A stretch of 64,000 nucleotides of DNA from Nocardia cyriacigeorgica (lineage in GTDB: Bacteria; Actinomycetota; Actinomycetes; Mycobacteriales; Mycobacteriaceae). Below the pieces are notes generated by a model. The model was not told where the DNA came from and ran no database searches. It was given only the letters and a program-made list of their open reading frames with translations. Positions 54,727 to 63,947 of this stretch are shown piece by piece. The stretch covers positions 186,001 through 250,000 of the forward strand of contig NZ_VBUT01000006.1 in NCBI RefSeq assembly GCF_005863245.1, written 5' to 3'. Both the position numbers and the translations under genes were made by a program. Positions within the stretch are counted from its first letter, which is position 1. Each line of letters starts with the position of its first letter.

Positions 54727-56010
54727 GGTATGGGAGGGCCGCTCCGGCAAGGGCGGTGTCGGGAAGCCGAGGAAAACGCCGGTGCCACTGGTGGAACGGT
54801 CCTGGGCAGGCACCGGTTCCTCGACCTCGGGTGGTGCCCCCGGCGCACGGCCCGCCCGCAGGAACAGCCCGACCATCAGCCCACATACCAGCAGCCCGCC
54901 GATGACGAGAATCGGCGTCTGCACGTGGTAGCCCTCGAGTTCCAGGACCCGCGCGGTGGCCACCACCATCACCCACAGCAGCGAGACCGGGATCAGCAGC
55001 TTCCAGCCGAGGTTCATGAACTGGTCGTAGCGCAGCCGGGGCAGTGTGCCGCGCAGCCAGATGAACACGAACAGGAACGTCCACACCTTGAGCGTGAACC
55101 ACAGCAGCGGCCACCAGCCCGAGTTCGCGCCCGACCACATGTTCAGCGGCCACGGCGCGGCCCAGCCACCCAGGAACAGGGTGGTGGCCAGCGCCGACAC
55201 CGTCGCCATATTGATGTATTCGGCGAGCATGAACATGGCGAACTTGAGCGAGGAGTACTCGGTGTGGAAGCCGCCGACCAGCTCGCCCTCGGCTTCGGGC
55301 AGATCGAACGGTGCCCGGTTGGTCTCGCCGACCATGGACACGCAATAGATCAGAAACGACGGCAGCAACAAGAAGGCGTACCAGGTGCCGTGCTGGGCGG
55401 CCACGATGCCGGAGGTGGCCATGGTGCCGCCGAGCAGGAACACCGCGGCGAAGCACAGCGCCATGGCGATCTCGTAGGAGATGACCTGCGCAGTCGAGCG
55501 CAACCCACCCAGCAGCGGATACGTCGAACCCGAGGCCCAACCGGCCAGCACGATCCCGTAGACGCCGATGGAGGTGATGGCCAGGATGTAGAGCACACCG
55601 ACCGGCAGATCGGTCAATTGCAGCGGCGTGGTGTGCCCGAAGATCGACACCTGCGGCCCGAACGGGATGACCGCGAAGGCCATGAACGCCGGGATGGCGG
55701 CGAGCACCGGCGCCAGGATGTAGATCGGTTTGTCGACGATGGCCGGGACGATGTCTTCCTTCAGGGCCATCTTCACCCCGTCGGCAATCGATTGCAGACT
55801 GCCGAACGGGCCGGTGCGGTTGGGGCCGATGCGCATCTGCATGCGGGCCACGATCTTGCGTTCGGCCAGTACCGCGATCATCGGCGTGAGCAGCAGGAAC
55901 ACGAAGACGGCGACGGCCTTCAGCAGCACCAGCCACAGCGGGTCGGTGCCGAAGCCCGCGGGCCCGTCCGCGGCTTGGGCGAGCACCACCGGACCGGACA
56001 GCTCATTCAT
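54157..56010 (-). CDS. nuoH: Fused NADH-quinone oxidoreductase subunits H and I
   Basis: 617 residues in one uninterrupted frame. Residues about 1-425 are NuoH: eight or so transmembrane helices, the quinone-site loop AERKIVARMQMRIGPNRTGP and the acidic loop NRAPFDLPEAEGELVGGFHT. Residues about 429-617 are NuoI: CIGCELCAWACP (Cys484 onwards) and CIGCGLCIEACP (Cys529 onwards) bind clusters N6a and N6b. No stop separates them; the junction reads PPLPERPSHTVPEGGLFEPL. In relatives I know these are two proteins. NuoH's C-terminus is cytoplasmic and touches NuoI in complex I, so a fusion is sterically sensible. Alternatively the GTG at 54726 starts a separate NuoI while NuoH read-through occurs, or a stop was lost to a sequencing error. 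ATG 56010 overlaps the nuoG stop by 8 bp. Confidence 0.9.
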   Translation of the reverse strand: MNELSGPVVLAQAADGPAGFGTDPLWLVLLKAVAVFVFLLLTPMIAVLAERKIVARMQMRIGPNRTGPFGSLQSIADGVKMALKEDIVPAIVDKPIYILAPVLAAIPAFMAFAVIPFGPQVSIFGHTTPLQLTDLPVGVLYILAITSIGVYGIVLAGWASGSTYPLLGGLRSTAQVISYEIAMALCFAAVFLLGGTMATSGIVAAQHGTWYAFLLLPSFLIYCVSMVGETNRAPFDLPEAEGELVGGFHTEYSSLKFAMFMLAEYINMATVSALATTLFLGGWAAPWPLNMWSGANSGWWPLLWFTLKVWTFLFVFIWLRGTLPRLRYDQFMNLGWKLLIPVSLLWVMVVATARVLELEGYHVQTPILVIGGLLVCGLMVGLFLRAGRAPGAPPEVEEPVPAQDRSTSGTGVFLGFPTPPLPERPSHTVPEGGLFEPLAGFAVTAATMFKKPNTEFYPEQKVPTAARYHGRHQLNRYADGLEKCIGCELCAWACPADAIYVEGADNTETERYSPGERYGRVYQINYLRCIGCGLCIEACPTRALTMTNDYELTDDNRADLIYEKDRLLAPLEPGMTAPPHDMRPGTTVADYYTGAIDGTEPERSPAAAGTGADGGTR

Positions 56011-58495
56011 GGCCTTCGACCTCCATTTCCAGCCCGGCCCGCCGCAACTGGACGACGCCGCCCGGGTGGGTCGCCAACGCGGTGTACACCGGGTGACCGG
56101 GTGCGTTGAGCGGCACCCACACCACCCGGTCGGGCATGTCGGTGACCACCAGGGGCAGGGTGAGCGCACCGTGTTCGGTGGCGACGGTGACCGGTTCGCC
56201 GTTCTCGGCACCGATTTCGGCGGCGGTGGCGGGCGAAAGCCGCAGCACCGCGGGGTGCGCGGTGCCTGCCAAGTTCGGTTCACCGTCCTGCATGCGTCCG
56301 GCGTCCAGCAGCATCCGCCAGCCGGCCAGCACCGCGGTGCCGGGGCCGGGGCGGGTCACCGGATGCGGCAGGTGCGCCGGTGCCGGGGCCGGGGCGCCAT
56401 TCCAGGCGCCGAGTCCGGCGAGTTCGGCTCGGGCGGTCGCGACGTCGGGTAACCCGAGCGGTGTACCCATCTCGGCGGCCAGGGTGTGCAGCACCCGCAG
56501 ATCCGACAGCGGCGCCGAGGTGCGCCGCACCGTGGACTCACCGAGCGCGGCCTCGAACGCGCGCGGCCTGCCCTCCCAATTCAGGAAGGTGCCCGCCTTC
56601 TCCATGGCCGAGGCCACGGGGAACACCACATCGGCGCAGTCGGTGACCTCGCTGCGGCGCAGTTCCAGACTCACCACGAACGGGGCGGCCCGCAGCGCGG
56701 CGAGCGCGGCCTTCGGGTCCGGCAGATCGGCGATCTCGACCCCACCGACGACGAGCGCGAGTCCGGCTGCCGCATCCAGGATTCCGGCCGTATCACGGCC
56801 GGCGGCGACCGGAATCTCACCACCCCAGACATCGTGCATCTGACGTCTGGCCTCGGGATCGCACACCGGACGGCCGCCGGGCAGCAGCCCCGGCAGCGCG
56901 CCGGCCTCGATCGCCCCGCGCTCACCGGCCCGCCGCGGCACCCAGGCCAGTGCGGCGCCGGTGTCGTCGGCCAGGCGCACGGCGGCCGACAACGCACCGG
57001 GGATTCCGGCCAGCCGCTCACCCACCATGATGACCGCGCCCGGCTGCCGCAGCAGCTGCGCGAGTTCGGCCAGCCGGATGGAATCGACAGTGGCACCGGT
57101 GCTTTCGCGGGCCTGCGCACCGCCGGTGCGGATCGCCTCGAACAGGTTCGGTTCGGCGCCGGGGACGGTCGGCAATAGGGTCGCCGACATCCGCTGCACC
57201 CCGCGGGAGGCATAGGCCGCCATCGAATAGACCGGCAGGCCGCGCTTGCGGGCGGCCTTACGCAATCGCAGATAGACGATGGGCGATTCTTCCTCCGGTT
57301 CGACACCGGCCAGCAGCACCACCGGCGCGGCTTCGAGATCGTCGTAACCGACGGTCAGGCCCTGCCCGGCGACGCGCGCGGCGAGGAAATCGGCTTCCTC
57401 GGCCGAATGGACGCGGGCACGCAGGTCGATGTCGTTGGTACCGAGCACCAGGCGCGCGAACTTGGCGTAGGCGTAAGCGTCTTCCATGGTGACCCGGCCG
57501 CCCACCAGGACACCGGTGTTCGATATCGCCGCGGCCAATCCGCGCGCGGCCACGGCCAGCGCATGCGACCACGACGCGGGCGCGAGCTCGCCGTCGGGCC
57601 CGCGCACCAGCGGGGTGGTCAGCCGATCCGGTTCGGTGGCGTACGCGAAAGCCCACCGGCCCTTGTCACAGTTCCATTCCTCGTTGACCTGCGGGTCGTC
57701 ACCAGCGAGGCGGCGCAGCACCTTGCCGCGCCGGTGATCGGTGCGCTGGGCGCAGCCGGAGGCACAGTGCTCGCAGACATTCGGGCTCGACACCAGGTCG
57801 AACGGCCGGGCCCGGAACCGGTAGCTGGTGCCGGTGAGCGCGCCGACCGGGCAGATCTGCACGGTGTTGCCGGAGAAATAGGAGTCGAGTGGTTCGGCCT
57901 GTGCGGTGCCCACCTGTTGCAGGGCGCCGCGGTCGAGCAGCTCGATGAACGGATCGCCGGCGATCTGCTGGGAGAAGCGGGTGCATCGGGCGCACAGCAC
58001 GCACCGCTCCCGGTCCAGCAGCACCGCCGTGGACAGCGGAATCGGTTTGGGAAAGGTGCGTTTCACCCCGTCGAAGCGCGATTCGGCCGAGCCGGTGGAC
58101 ATGGCCTGGTTCTGCAGCGGGCATTCACCGCCCTTGTCGCAGACGGGGCAGTCCAGCGGATGATTGATCAGCAGCAGCTCCATCACTCCGCGCTGCGCCT
58201 TCTCCGCCGCGGTCGAGCTGAGCTGGGTGTGGGCGACCATGCCGTCGGACACGGCCATGGTGCACGATGCCACCGGTTTGCGCTGTCCGTCGACCTCCAC
58301 CAGGCATTGACGGCAGGCGCCGACCGGCTCGAGCAGCGGATGGTCGCAGAAGCGGGGGATCTGGATGCCGATCAGTTCGGCGGCGCGGATGAGCAGGGTG
58401 CCCGCGGGCACGCTGACGGTGGTGCCGTCGATGGTGACGCTGACGAGGTCGGCGGGCACCATGTCGCTGGTGTCGGTGCGCACGGTCGCGGTCAT
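56003..58495 (-). CDS. nuoG: NADH-quinone oxidoreductase subunit G
   Basis: 830 residues. Peripheral-arm iron-sulfur subunit. The N-terminal 2Fe-2S ferredoxin domain has RFCDHPLLEPVGACRQCLVE; next come CPVCDKGGECPLQN and CVLCARCTRFSQQ for the 4Fe-4S clusters, and the NVCEHCASGC segment for the extra N7-type cluster. The long C-terminal part (about 260-830) is the molybdopterin-oxidoreductase-like domain, without Mo binding, with a degenerate Ala/Gly-rich stretch. ATG 58495 overlaps the nuoF stop (ATGA), overriding a longer upstream frame. Confidence 0.95.
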   Translation of the reverse strand: MTATVRTDTSDMVPADLVSVTIDGTTVSVPAGTLLIRAAELIGIQIPRFCDHPLLEPVGACRQCLVEVDGQRKPVASCTMAVSDGMVAHTQLSSTAAEKAQRGVMELLLINHPLDCPVCDKGGECPLQNQAMSTGSAESRFDGVKRTFPKPIPLSTAVLLDRERCVLCARCTRFSQQIAGDPFIELLDRGALQQVGTAQAEPLDSYFSGNTVQICPVGALTGTSYRFRARPFDLVSSPNVCEHCASGCAQRTDHRRGKVLRRLAGDDPQVNEEWNCDKGRWAFAYATEPDRLTTPLVRGPDGELAPASWSHALAVAARGLAAAISNTGVLVGGRVTMEDAYAYAKFARLVLGTNDIDLRARVHSAEEADFLAARVAGQGLTVGYDDLEAAPVVLLAGVEPEEESPIVYLRLRKAARKRGLPVYSMAAYASRGVQRMSATLLPTVPGAEPNLFEAIRTGGAQARESTGATVDSIRLAELAQLLRQPGAVIMVGERLAGIPGALSAAVRLADDTGAALAWVPRRAGERGAIEAGALPGLLPGGRPVCDPEARRQMHDVWGGEIPVAAGRDTAGILDAAAGLALVVGGVEIADLPDPKAALAALRAAPFVVSLELRRSEVTDCADVVFPVASAMEKAGTFLNWEGRPRAFEAALGESTVRRTSAPLSDLRVLHTLAAEMGTPLGLPDVATARAELAGLGAWNGAPAPAPAHLPHPVTRPGPGTAVLAGWRMLLDAGRMQDGEPNLAGTAHPAVLRLSPATAAEIGAENGEPVTVATEHGALTLPLVVTDMPDRVVWVPLNAPGHPVYTALATHPGGVVQLRRAGLEMEVEGHE

Positions 58496-59820
58496 CGGAT
58501 CACCTCTCGGGTATCGCTGTCGGCCCAGGCGGTGCTGCGCGCCGGATCGAACGGGCAGCCGCCGCGGCGCAGATGCTCGGCGTATTCGTCGCGGAAGTAG
58601 GTCAGCGAGGACACGATCGGGCTGGCCGCGCCGTCGCCGAGCGCGCAGAAGGATTTGCCGTTGATGCTGTCGCAGATGTCGAGCAGCTTGTCCAGATCGG
58701 CCGCGGTGCCCCGGCCTGCCTCCAGCCGGGTGAGCAGCTGCACCAGCCAATAGGTGCCTTCACGGCAGGGTGTGCATTTGCCGCAGGATTCGTGGGCGTA
58801 GAACTCGGTCCAGCGCAGCACCGCACGCACCACGCAGGTGGTGTCGTCGAAGATCTGCAAGGCCTTGGTGCCGAGCATCGATCCGGCCGCGGCGACGTTC
58901 TCGTAGTCGAGGGGGACGTCCAGATGCTCGGCGGTGAACAGCGGAGTCGACGAGCCGCCGGGCGTCCAGAACTTCAGCTCGTGCCCGGCCCGCACGCCCC
59001 CCGCGTAACCGAGCAGCTCGCGCAAAGTCACTCCGAGCGGCGCTTCGTACTGGCCGGGCCTGGTCACATGCCCCGACAGCGAATACAGCGTGAACCCGGG
59101 CGATTTCTCGCTGCCCATGGACCGGAACCAGGCGATCCCGTTGCGGATGATCGGCGGGACGCTGGCGATGGATTCGACATTGTTGACCACGGTCGGGCAG
59201 GCGTACAGCCCGGCGACGGCCGGGAACGGCGGACGCAACCGCGGCTGGCCGCGCCTGCCCTCGAGCGAGTCGAGCAGCGCGGTCTCCTCACCGCAGATGT
59301 AGGCGCCGGCCCCGGCGTGCACGATGAGCTCCAGGTCGTAACCGGAGCCGAGGATGTCGCGGCCGAGCAACCCGGCCGCGTAGGCTTCGGCGACCGCGGC
59401 CTGCAACCTGCGCAGCACCGGAACCACTTCGCCACGCACATAGATGAAGGCGTGCCCGGCGCGGATGGCGTAGGCGGCGATGATGACGCCCTCGATCAGC
59501 GCGTGCGGAGTGGCGAGCATCAGCGGAATGTCTTTGCAGGTGCCCGGTTCGGACTCGTCGGCGTTGACGACCAGATAATGCGGTTTCATCGTGCCGTCGG
59601 GTTCGGGGCCCTGCGGGATGAAACTCCACTTCATGCCGGTGGGGAAGCCCGCGCCGCCGCGCCCGCGCAGGCCTGCGTCCTTGACGGTGCTGATGACCTG
59701 ATCGGGTGACATCCCGAGCGCGATGCGCAGCGCCTGATAGCCGTCATGGCTGCGGTAGGTGTCCAGGGTCCACGAATGCGGATCTTCCCAATGGCGGGTG
59801 AGTACCGGGGTGAGTGTCAC
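58492..59820 (-). CDS. nuoF: NADH-quinone oxidoreductase subunit F
   Basis: 442 residues. NADH-binding flavoprotein subunit. FMN/NADH site: GLRGRGGAGFPTGMKWSFIP; also YLVVNADESEPGTCKDIPLM and AYICGEETALLDSLEGRRGQ. The C-terminal 4Fe-4S cluster (N3) is bound by ESCGKCTPCREG and a later Cys. GTG 59820 overlaps the nuoE stop by 4 bp. Transfers hydride from NADH to FMN and electrons into the chain. Confidence 0.97.
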   Translation of the reverse strand: MTLTPVLTRHWEDPHSWTLDTYRSHDGYQALRIALGMSPDQVISTVKDAGLRGRGGAGFPTGMKWSFIPQGPEPDGTMKPHYLVVNADESEPGTCKDIPLMLATPHALIEGVIIAAYAIRAGHAFIYVRGEVVPVLRRLQAAVAEAYAAGLLGRDILGSGYDLELIVHAGAGAYICGEETALLDSLEGRRGQPRLRPPFPAVAGLYACPTVVNNVESIASVPPIIRNGIAWFRSMGSEKSPGFTLYSLSGHVTRPGQYEAPLGVTLRELLGYAGGVRAGHELKFWTPGGSSTPLFTAEHLDVPLDYENVAAAGSMLGTKALQIFDDTTCVVRAVLRWTEFYAHESCGKCTPCREGTYWLVQLLTRLEAGRGTAADLDKLLDICDSINGKSFCALGDGAASPIVSSLTYFRDEYAEHLRRGGCPFDPARSTAWADSDTREVIR

Positions 59821-60530
59821 TGCTGCCCACCCTCCGGATGCACGGCGGGGGCTTGCATGCCTTGCTCGCGTGCGGTGTGCAGTCCGGCCAGGGTGGCCGG
59901 GCCGGGAATGCCGTCCAGGACGCCGGGACGCTCATCGGGGAAGCCGGCGAGGATGCGGGCGGTTTCCCGGAAGGTGCACAGCGGCGCCCCGCGAGTCGGG
60001 GTGACCTGCGCGCCCGACCGCAGCGAATCCACCAGCGCGCGCGCCGACTCCGGGGTCTGGTTGTCGAAGAACTCCCAGTTCACCATGATCACCGGCGCGA
60101 AATCGCAGGCGGCGTTGCATTCGATGTGTTCGAGGGTGATGGCGCCGTCGTCGGTGGTCTCACCGTGCGCGATCCCGAGGTGTTCGCGCAGCGCGGCCAG
60201 GATGGCGTCGCCGCCCATCACCGCGCACAGGGTGTTGGTGCACACGCCCACGTGATAATCGCCGGTCGGGGTGCGCCGGTACATCGAATAGAACGTCGCC
60301 ACCGCGGTGACCTCGGCCGCGGTCAAACCCAGTTGCTCGGCACAGAATTCGATGCCGGTCCCGGAGACGTGGCCCTCCTCGGACTGCACCAGATGCAGCA
60401 GCGGCAGCAGCGCCGAACGCGGATGCGGATAGCGCGCGATGATCTGCGCCGCGTCGGCGGCCAGCCGCGCGTGCACCTCGGCCGGGTAGGGCGCGGGCTT
60501 GGTGGTCAGCCGCAACAGGATCTCGGTCAT
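59817..60530 (-). CDS. nuoE: NADH-quinone oxidoreductase subunit E
   Basis: 237 residues. Thioredoxin-like 2Fe-2S subunit partnering NuoF. The four cluster cysteines are in VCTNTLCAVMGG (Cys-x4-Cys) and ECNAACDFAPVI (Cys-x3-Cys). N-terminal helical part: RYPHPRSALLPLLHLVQSEE. ATG 60530 is preceded by AAGGAGGCCCG, which fixes the start. The gap of 46 bp to nuoD is the largest inside the distal operon. Confidence 0.96.
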   Translation of the reverse strand: MTEILLRLTTKPAPYPAEVHARLAADAAQIIARYPHPRSALLPLLHLVQSEEGHVSGTGIEFCAEQLGLTAAEVTAVATFYSMYRRTPTGDYHVGVCTNTLCAVMGGDAILAALREHLGIAHGETTDDGAITLEHIECNAACDFAPVIMVNWEFFDNQTPESARALVDSLRSGAQVTPTRGAPLCTFRETARILAGFPDERPGVLDGIPGPATLAGLHTAREQGMQAPAVHPEGGQQ

Positions 60531-60576
60531 CGGGCCTCCTTCGCAGCCGGTGCCTGCGGCCGGAGCGGATATCGCC

Positions 60577-61947
60577 TCATCGGTCCACACCGCCCATCAC
60601 CGGGTCGATACTGGCGACGGAGGCGATGACGTCGGCCACCATGCCGCCTTCGCACATCGCCGCCACCGCTTGCAGATTCGTGAACGAGGGATCGCGGAAA
60701 TGCACCCGGTACGGTCGGGTGCCGCCGTCGCTGACCATGTGCACGCCGAGTTCGCCGCGCGGCGATTCGACCGCGCTGTACACCTGCCCGGCCGGGACCC
60801 GGATGCCCTCGGTGACGAGCTTGAAGTGGTGGATGAGCCCCTCCATCGAGGAGCCCATGATCTTGCCGATATGCCGCGGCGAATTGCCGAGACCGTCGGG
60901 GCCCAAGGCCAGGTCGGCGGGCCAGGCGATCTTCTTGTCGTCGATCATGACCGGCCCCGGCCGCAGCCGGTCCAGGCACTGCTCGACGATCTTGAGCGAT
61001 TCCTTCATCTCCTCGACGCGGATGACATACCTGCCGTAGCAGTCGCAGCCGGTGGTGGTCGGGATGTCGAATTCGTAGGTCTCGTAACCGCAATAGGGTG
61101 CGGCCTTGCGCAGATCGTGCGGCAGTCCGGTGGCGCGCAGCACCGGTCCGGTGATGCCGAGCGCCATGCATCCGGTGAGGTCCAGATAGCCGATGTCCTG
61201 GGTGCGGGCCTTCCAGATCGGGTTCTGGGTCAGCAGATGTTCCATATCGCGTAGCCGCTTCGGTAGCAGCGCCAGCAATTCGCGCACTTTGTCGACGCCA
61301 TCGTCGGGCAGATCCTGGGCGAGCCCGCCGGGCCGGATATATGCGTGGTTCATGCGCAGGCCGGTGATGGTCTCGAAGACGTCGAGGATCAGCTCGCGTT
61401 CCCGGAATCCGAACAGCATCGGGGTGAGCGCGCCCAGCTCCATCCCGCCGGTGGCCAACGCCACCAGATGCGAGGAGATCCGGTTGAGCTCCATCAACAG
61501 CACCCGGATGACGGTGGCGCGCTCGGGGATCTGCTCGGTGATGTCGAGCAGCTTCTCCACCCCGAGGCAGTAGGCGGTCTCGTTGTAGAACGGTGACAGG
61601 TAGTCCATCCGGGTGACGAAGGTGACGCCCTGGGTCCAGTTGCGGAACTCGAGATTCTTCTCGATGCCGGTGTGCAGATAGCCGATGCCGCAGCGGGCTT
61701 CGGTGACGGTTTCGCCCTCGATCTCCAGGATCAGCCGCAGCACACCGTGCGTGGACGGATGCTGCGGGCCCATATTGACGACGATGCGTTCCTCGCCGGC
61801 GCCACGCAGGGCTTCGGCCACCTCGTCCCAGTCCTGGCCGCCGACGGTGACCGTCGTAGGTTCGGGCGGCGGCGCGGGGACCGGATGGGAGGGGGTACCG
61901 AGATCGTCGGTGTCGGCTCCGGCGGCGTGGGTGTCGGTGTTGTTCAT
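60577..61947 (-). CDS. nuoD: NADH-quinone oxidoreductase subunit D
   Basis: 456 residues. 49-kDa quinone-site subunit. Conserved RIVVNMGPQHPSTHGVLRLI (residues about 54-73), GYLHTGIEKNLEFRNW, RMDYLSPFYNE with the quinone-binding Tyr, and the C-terminal ASIDPVMGGVDR. Residues 1-50 are a Pro/Thr-rich disordered extension. ATG 61947 shares one base with the nuoC stop (TGATG). It forms the ubiquinone/menaquinone pocket with NuoB. Confidence 0.97.
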   Translation of the reverse strand: MNNTDTHAAGADTDDLGTPSHPVPAPPPEPTTVTVGGQDWDEVAEALRGAGEERIVVNMGPQHPSTHGVLRLILEIEGETVTEARCGIGYLHTGIEKNLEFRNWTQGVTFVTRMDYLSPFYNETAYCLGVEKLLDITEQIPERATVIRVLLMELNRISSHLVALATGGMELGALTPMLFGFRERELILDVFETITGLRMNHAYIRPGGLAQDLPDDGVDKVRELLALLPKRLRDMEHLLTQNPIWKARTQDIGYLDLTGCMALGITGPVLRATGLPHDLRKAAPYCGYETYEFDIPTTTGCDCYGRYVIRVEEMKESLKIVEQCLDRLRPGPVMIDDKKIAWPADLALGPDGLGNSPRHIGKIMGSSMEGLIHHFKLVTEGIRVPAGQVYSAVESPRGELGVHMVSDGGTRPYRVHFRDPSFTNLQAVAAMCEGGMVADVIASVASIDPVMGGVDR

Positions 61948-62635
61948 CAGCTGTAAGCCCTCCGCTCGTCGGGCGGCGGGATACGCGCGCCCTTGTATTC
62001 GACCGGGATCCCGCCGAGCGGGTAGTCCTTGCGCTGGGGGTGTCCGCGCCAGTCGTCGGGCATGGTGATGCGGGTGAGTGAGGGGTGCCCGTCGAACTGG
62101 AGGCCGAAGAAGTCGTAGGTCTCGCGTTCGTGCCAGTCGGTGGTGGGATACACCCGATACAGCGACGGGATGTGCGGGTCGGCGTCGGGCGCGGACACCT
62201 CGATCCGGACCCGGCGCCCGTGCGTGATCGACATCAGGTGATAGACCGCGTGCAGTTCGCGTCCGGCGTCGTCGGGGTAGTGCACGCCGTTGACGCCGAG
62301 GCACAGTTCGAACCGCAGCGCCGGATCATCGCGCAGCGCCCGGGCCACCGCGACTAGCTCCGCGCGCCGTACGTGCAGGGTGAGTTCGTCGCGGAACACC
62401 ACCACTTTCTCCACGGCGGCCTCGAAGTCGAGCCCGACCTCTGCGAGGGCAGCGCGCAGCGACTCGACGAGGGCGTCGAAATATCCGCCGTAGGGCGGGG
62501 GCGTGCCGCCGGGGAGGCTGACCTGACGGATGAGCCTGCCGTAGCCGGAGGTGTCGCCGGTGCCCTCGGCCCCGAACATGCCGTGCCGGACGCCGATCAC
62601 CTCGTCGCCGGAGCCGCCGTGCGGATCGCCGGCCG

Positions 62636-62639
<4 letters not shown>
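61947..62639 (-). CDS. nuoC: NADH-quinone oxidoreductase subunit C
   Basis: 230 residues. 30-kDa subunit, separate from NuoD. The conserved C-terminal signature is complete: YPTTDWHERETYDFFGLQFD, GHPSLTRITMPDDWRGHPQR and KDYPLGGIPVEYKG. The N-terminal 55 residues are Gly-rich. ATG 62639 overlaps the nuoB stop (ATGA). Confidence 0.96.
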
Positions 62640-63190
<551 letters not shown>

Positions 63191-63261
63191 AATCGACTGC
63201 TTCTCCTGGATCGTCCCCGCAGGGCGGGGAGCGCGGTGCGAGGTGTTCGGCGCCGGTCGGC

Positions 63262-63642
63262 TCAGTCCCAGCTCAGGCCGCCTCTGCGCCATTCGTAGGC
63301 GTAGGCGACCGAGACATTGACGATGAACAGAGCCATCGCGGCAAGACCGAACAGACCGAGCGAATCGAAGTGGACCGCCCACGGATACAGGAACACGATC
63401 TCGATATCGAAGATGATGAACAGCATCGCGGTGAGGTAGTACTTCACCGGGAAGCGTTGCCCGGTAACGTTTCCCGGCCCGCCGGCCACGGCGTGCGGTG
63501 TCGGCTCGATGCCGCATTCATAGGGCTCGAGCTTGGCCCGGTTGTAGCGTTTGGGCCCGATGAGGGCCGCGATAGCGACCGAGCCCAGCGCGAACGCGGT
63601 AGCGATCGCGCCGAGCACGAGAATCGGCACCTCGGTATTCAC
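63262..63642 (-). CDS. nuoA: NADH-quinone oxidoreductase subunit A
   Basis: 126 residues, three transmembrane helices. The conserved KLEPYECGIEPT loop contacting the quinone cavity and KYYLTAMLFIIFDIEIVFLY are present. GTG 63642 is preceded by AAGGAGGGG with 10-12 bases between. First gene of the 14-subunit operon, which runs to 47881 with mostly 1-8 bp overlaps, so a single mRNA is likely. Confidence 0.97.
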   Translation of the reverse strand: MNTEVPILVLGAIATAFALGSVAIAALIGPKRYNRAKLEPYECGIEPTPHAVAGGPGNVTGQRFPVKYYLTAMLFIIFDIEIVFLYPWAVHFDSLGLFGLAAMALFIVNVSVAYAYEWRRGGLSWD

Positions 63643-63947
63643 GACTGCACTTCCCCTCCTTGCGAACGGGGCGGGCGGGGTTGCCGTCCGTCCTCGAACG
63701 GGGTGCGGGCGGTCGATGCGGTGGTCCGCGTCGCCGGGGTCGCGTCATCGCCGTAGTGGGCGAGGGTGGGCTGGTGCGAACCTGGCGTTGCGGGTCGTCA
63801 TGTCATCTCCCGCGCTCATGTGAGCTAGAGCACAGCCTACAACCGATCCGGGGCCGGACCCGGCGATTCGTCGCGATCTTTGATCGAATTAGGCACTGAC
63901 ATTTATGACCGAAACGGGGCAATCCGCGGGCGCGTCGTCTCCGCAGT
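63643..63947. other. Promoter region of the nuo operon
   Basis: 305 bp between nuoA and the gene entering from the right edge; both are on the minus strand. No supported gene lies in it. It holds a GlxR/CRP-like palindrome at 63819-63834. A 17-codon frame on the minus strand from about 63800 is too short and featureless to call. Confidence 0.5.
63819..63834. promoter_or_regulatory. GlxR/CRP-type binding site upstream of nuoA
   Basis: TGTGAGCTAGAGCACA matches the GlxR consensus TGTGA-nn-TA-nn-TCACA at all but one defined position (G for T). GlxR and mycobacterial CRP control many respiratory genes. The site lies 177 bp upstream of nuoA. Confidence 0.65.

Noticed and set aside
63518..63748. 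76-codon minus-strand frame overlapping the start of nuoA
   Set aside because: Arg/Pro-rich translation that runs through the nuoA ribosome binding site and coding start; nuoA itself is clearly conserved.
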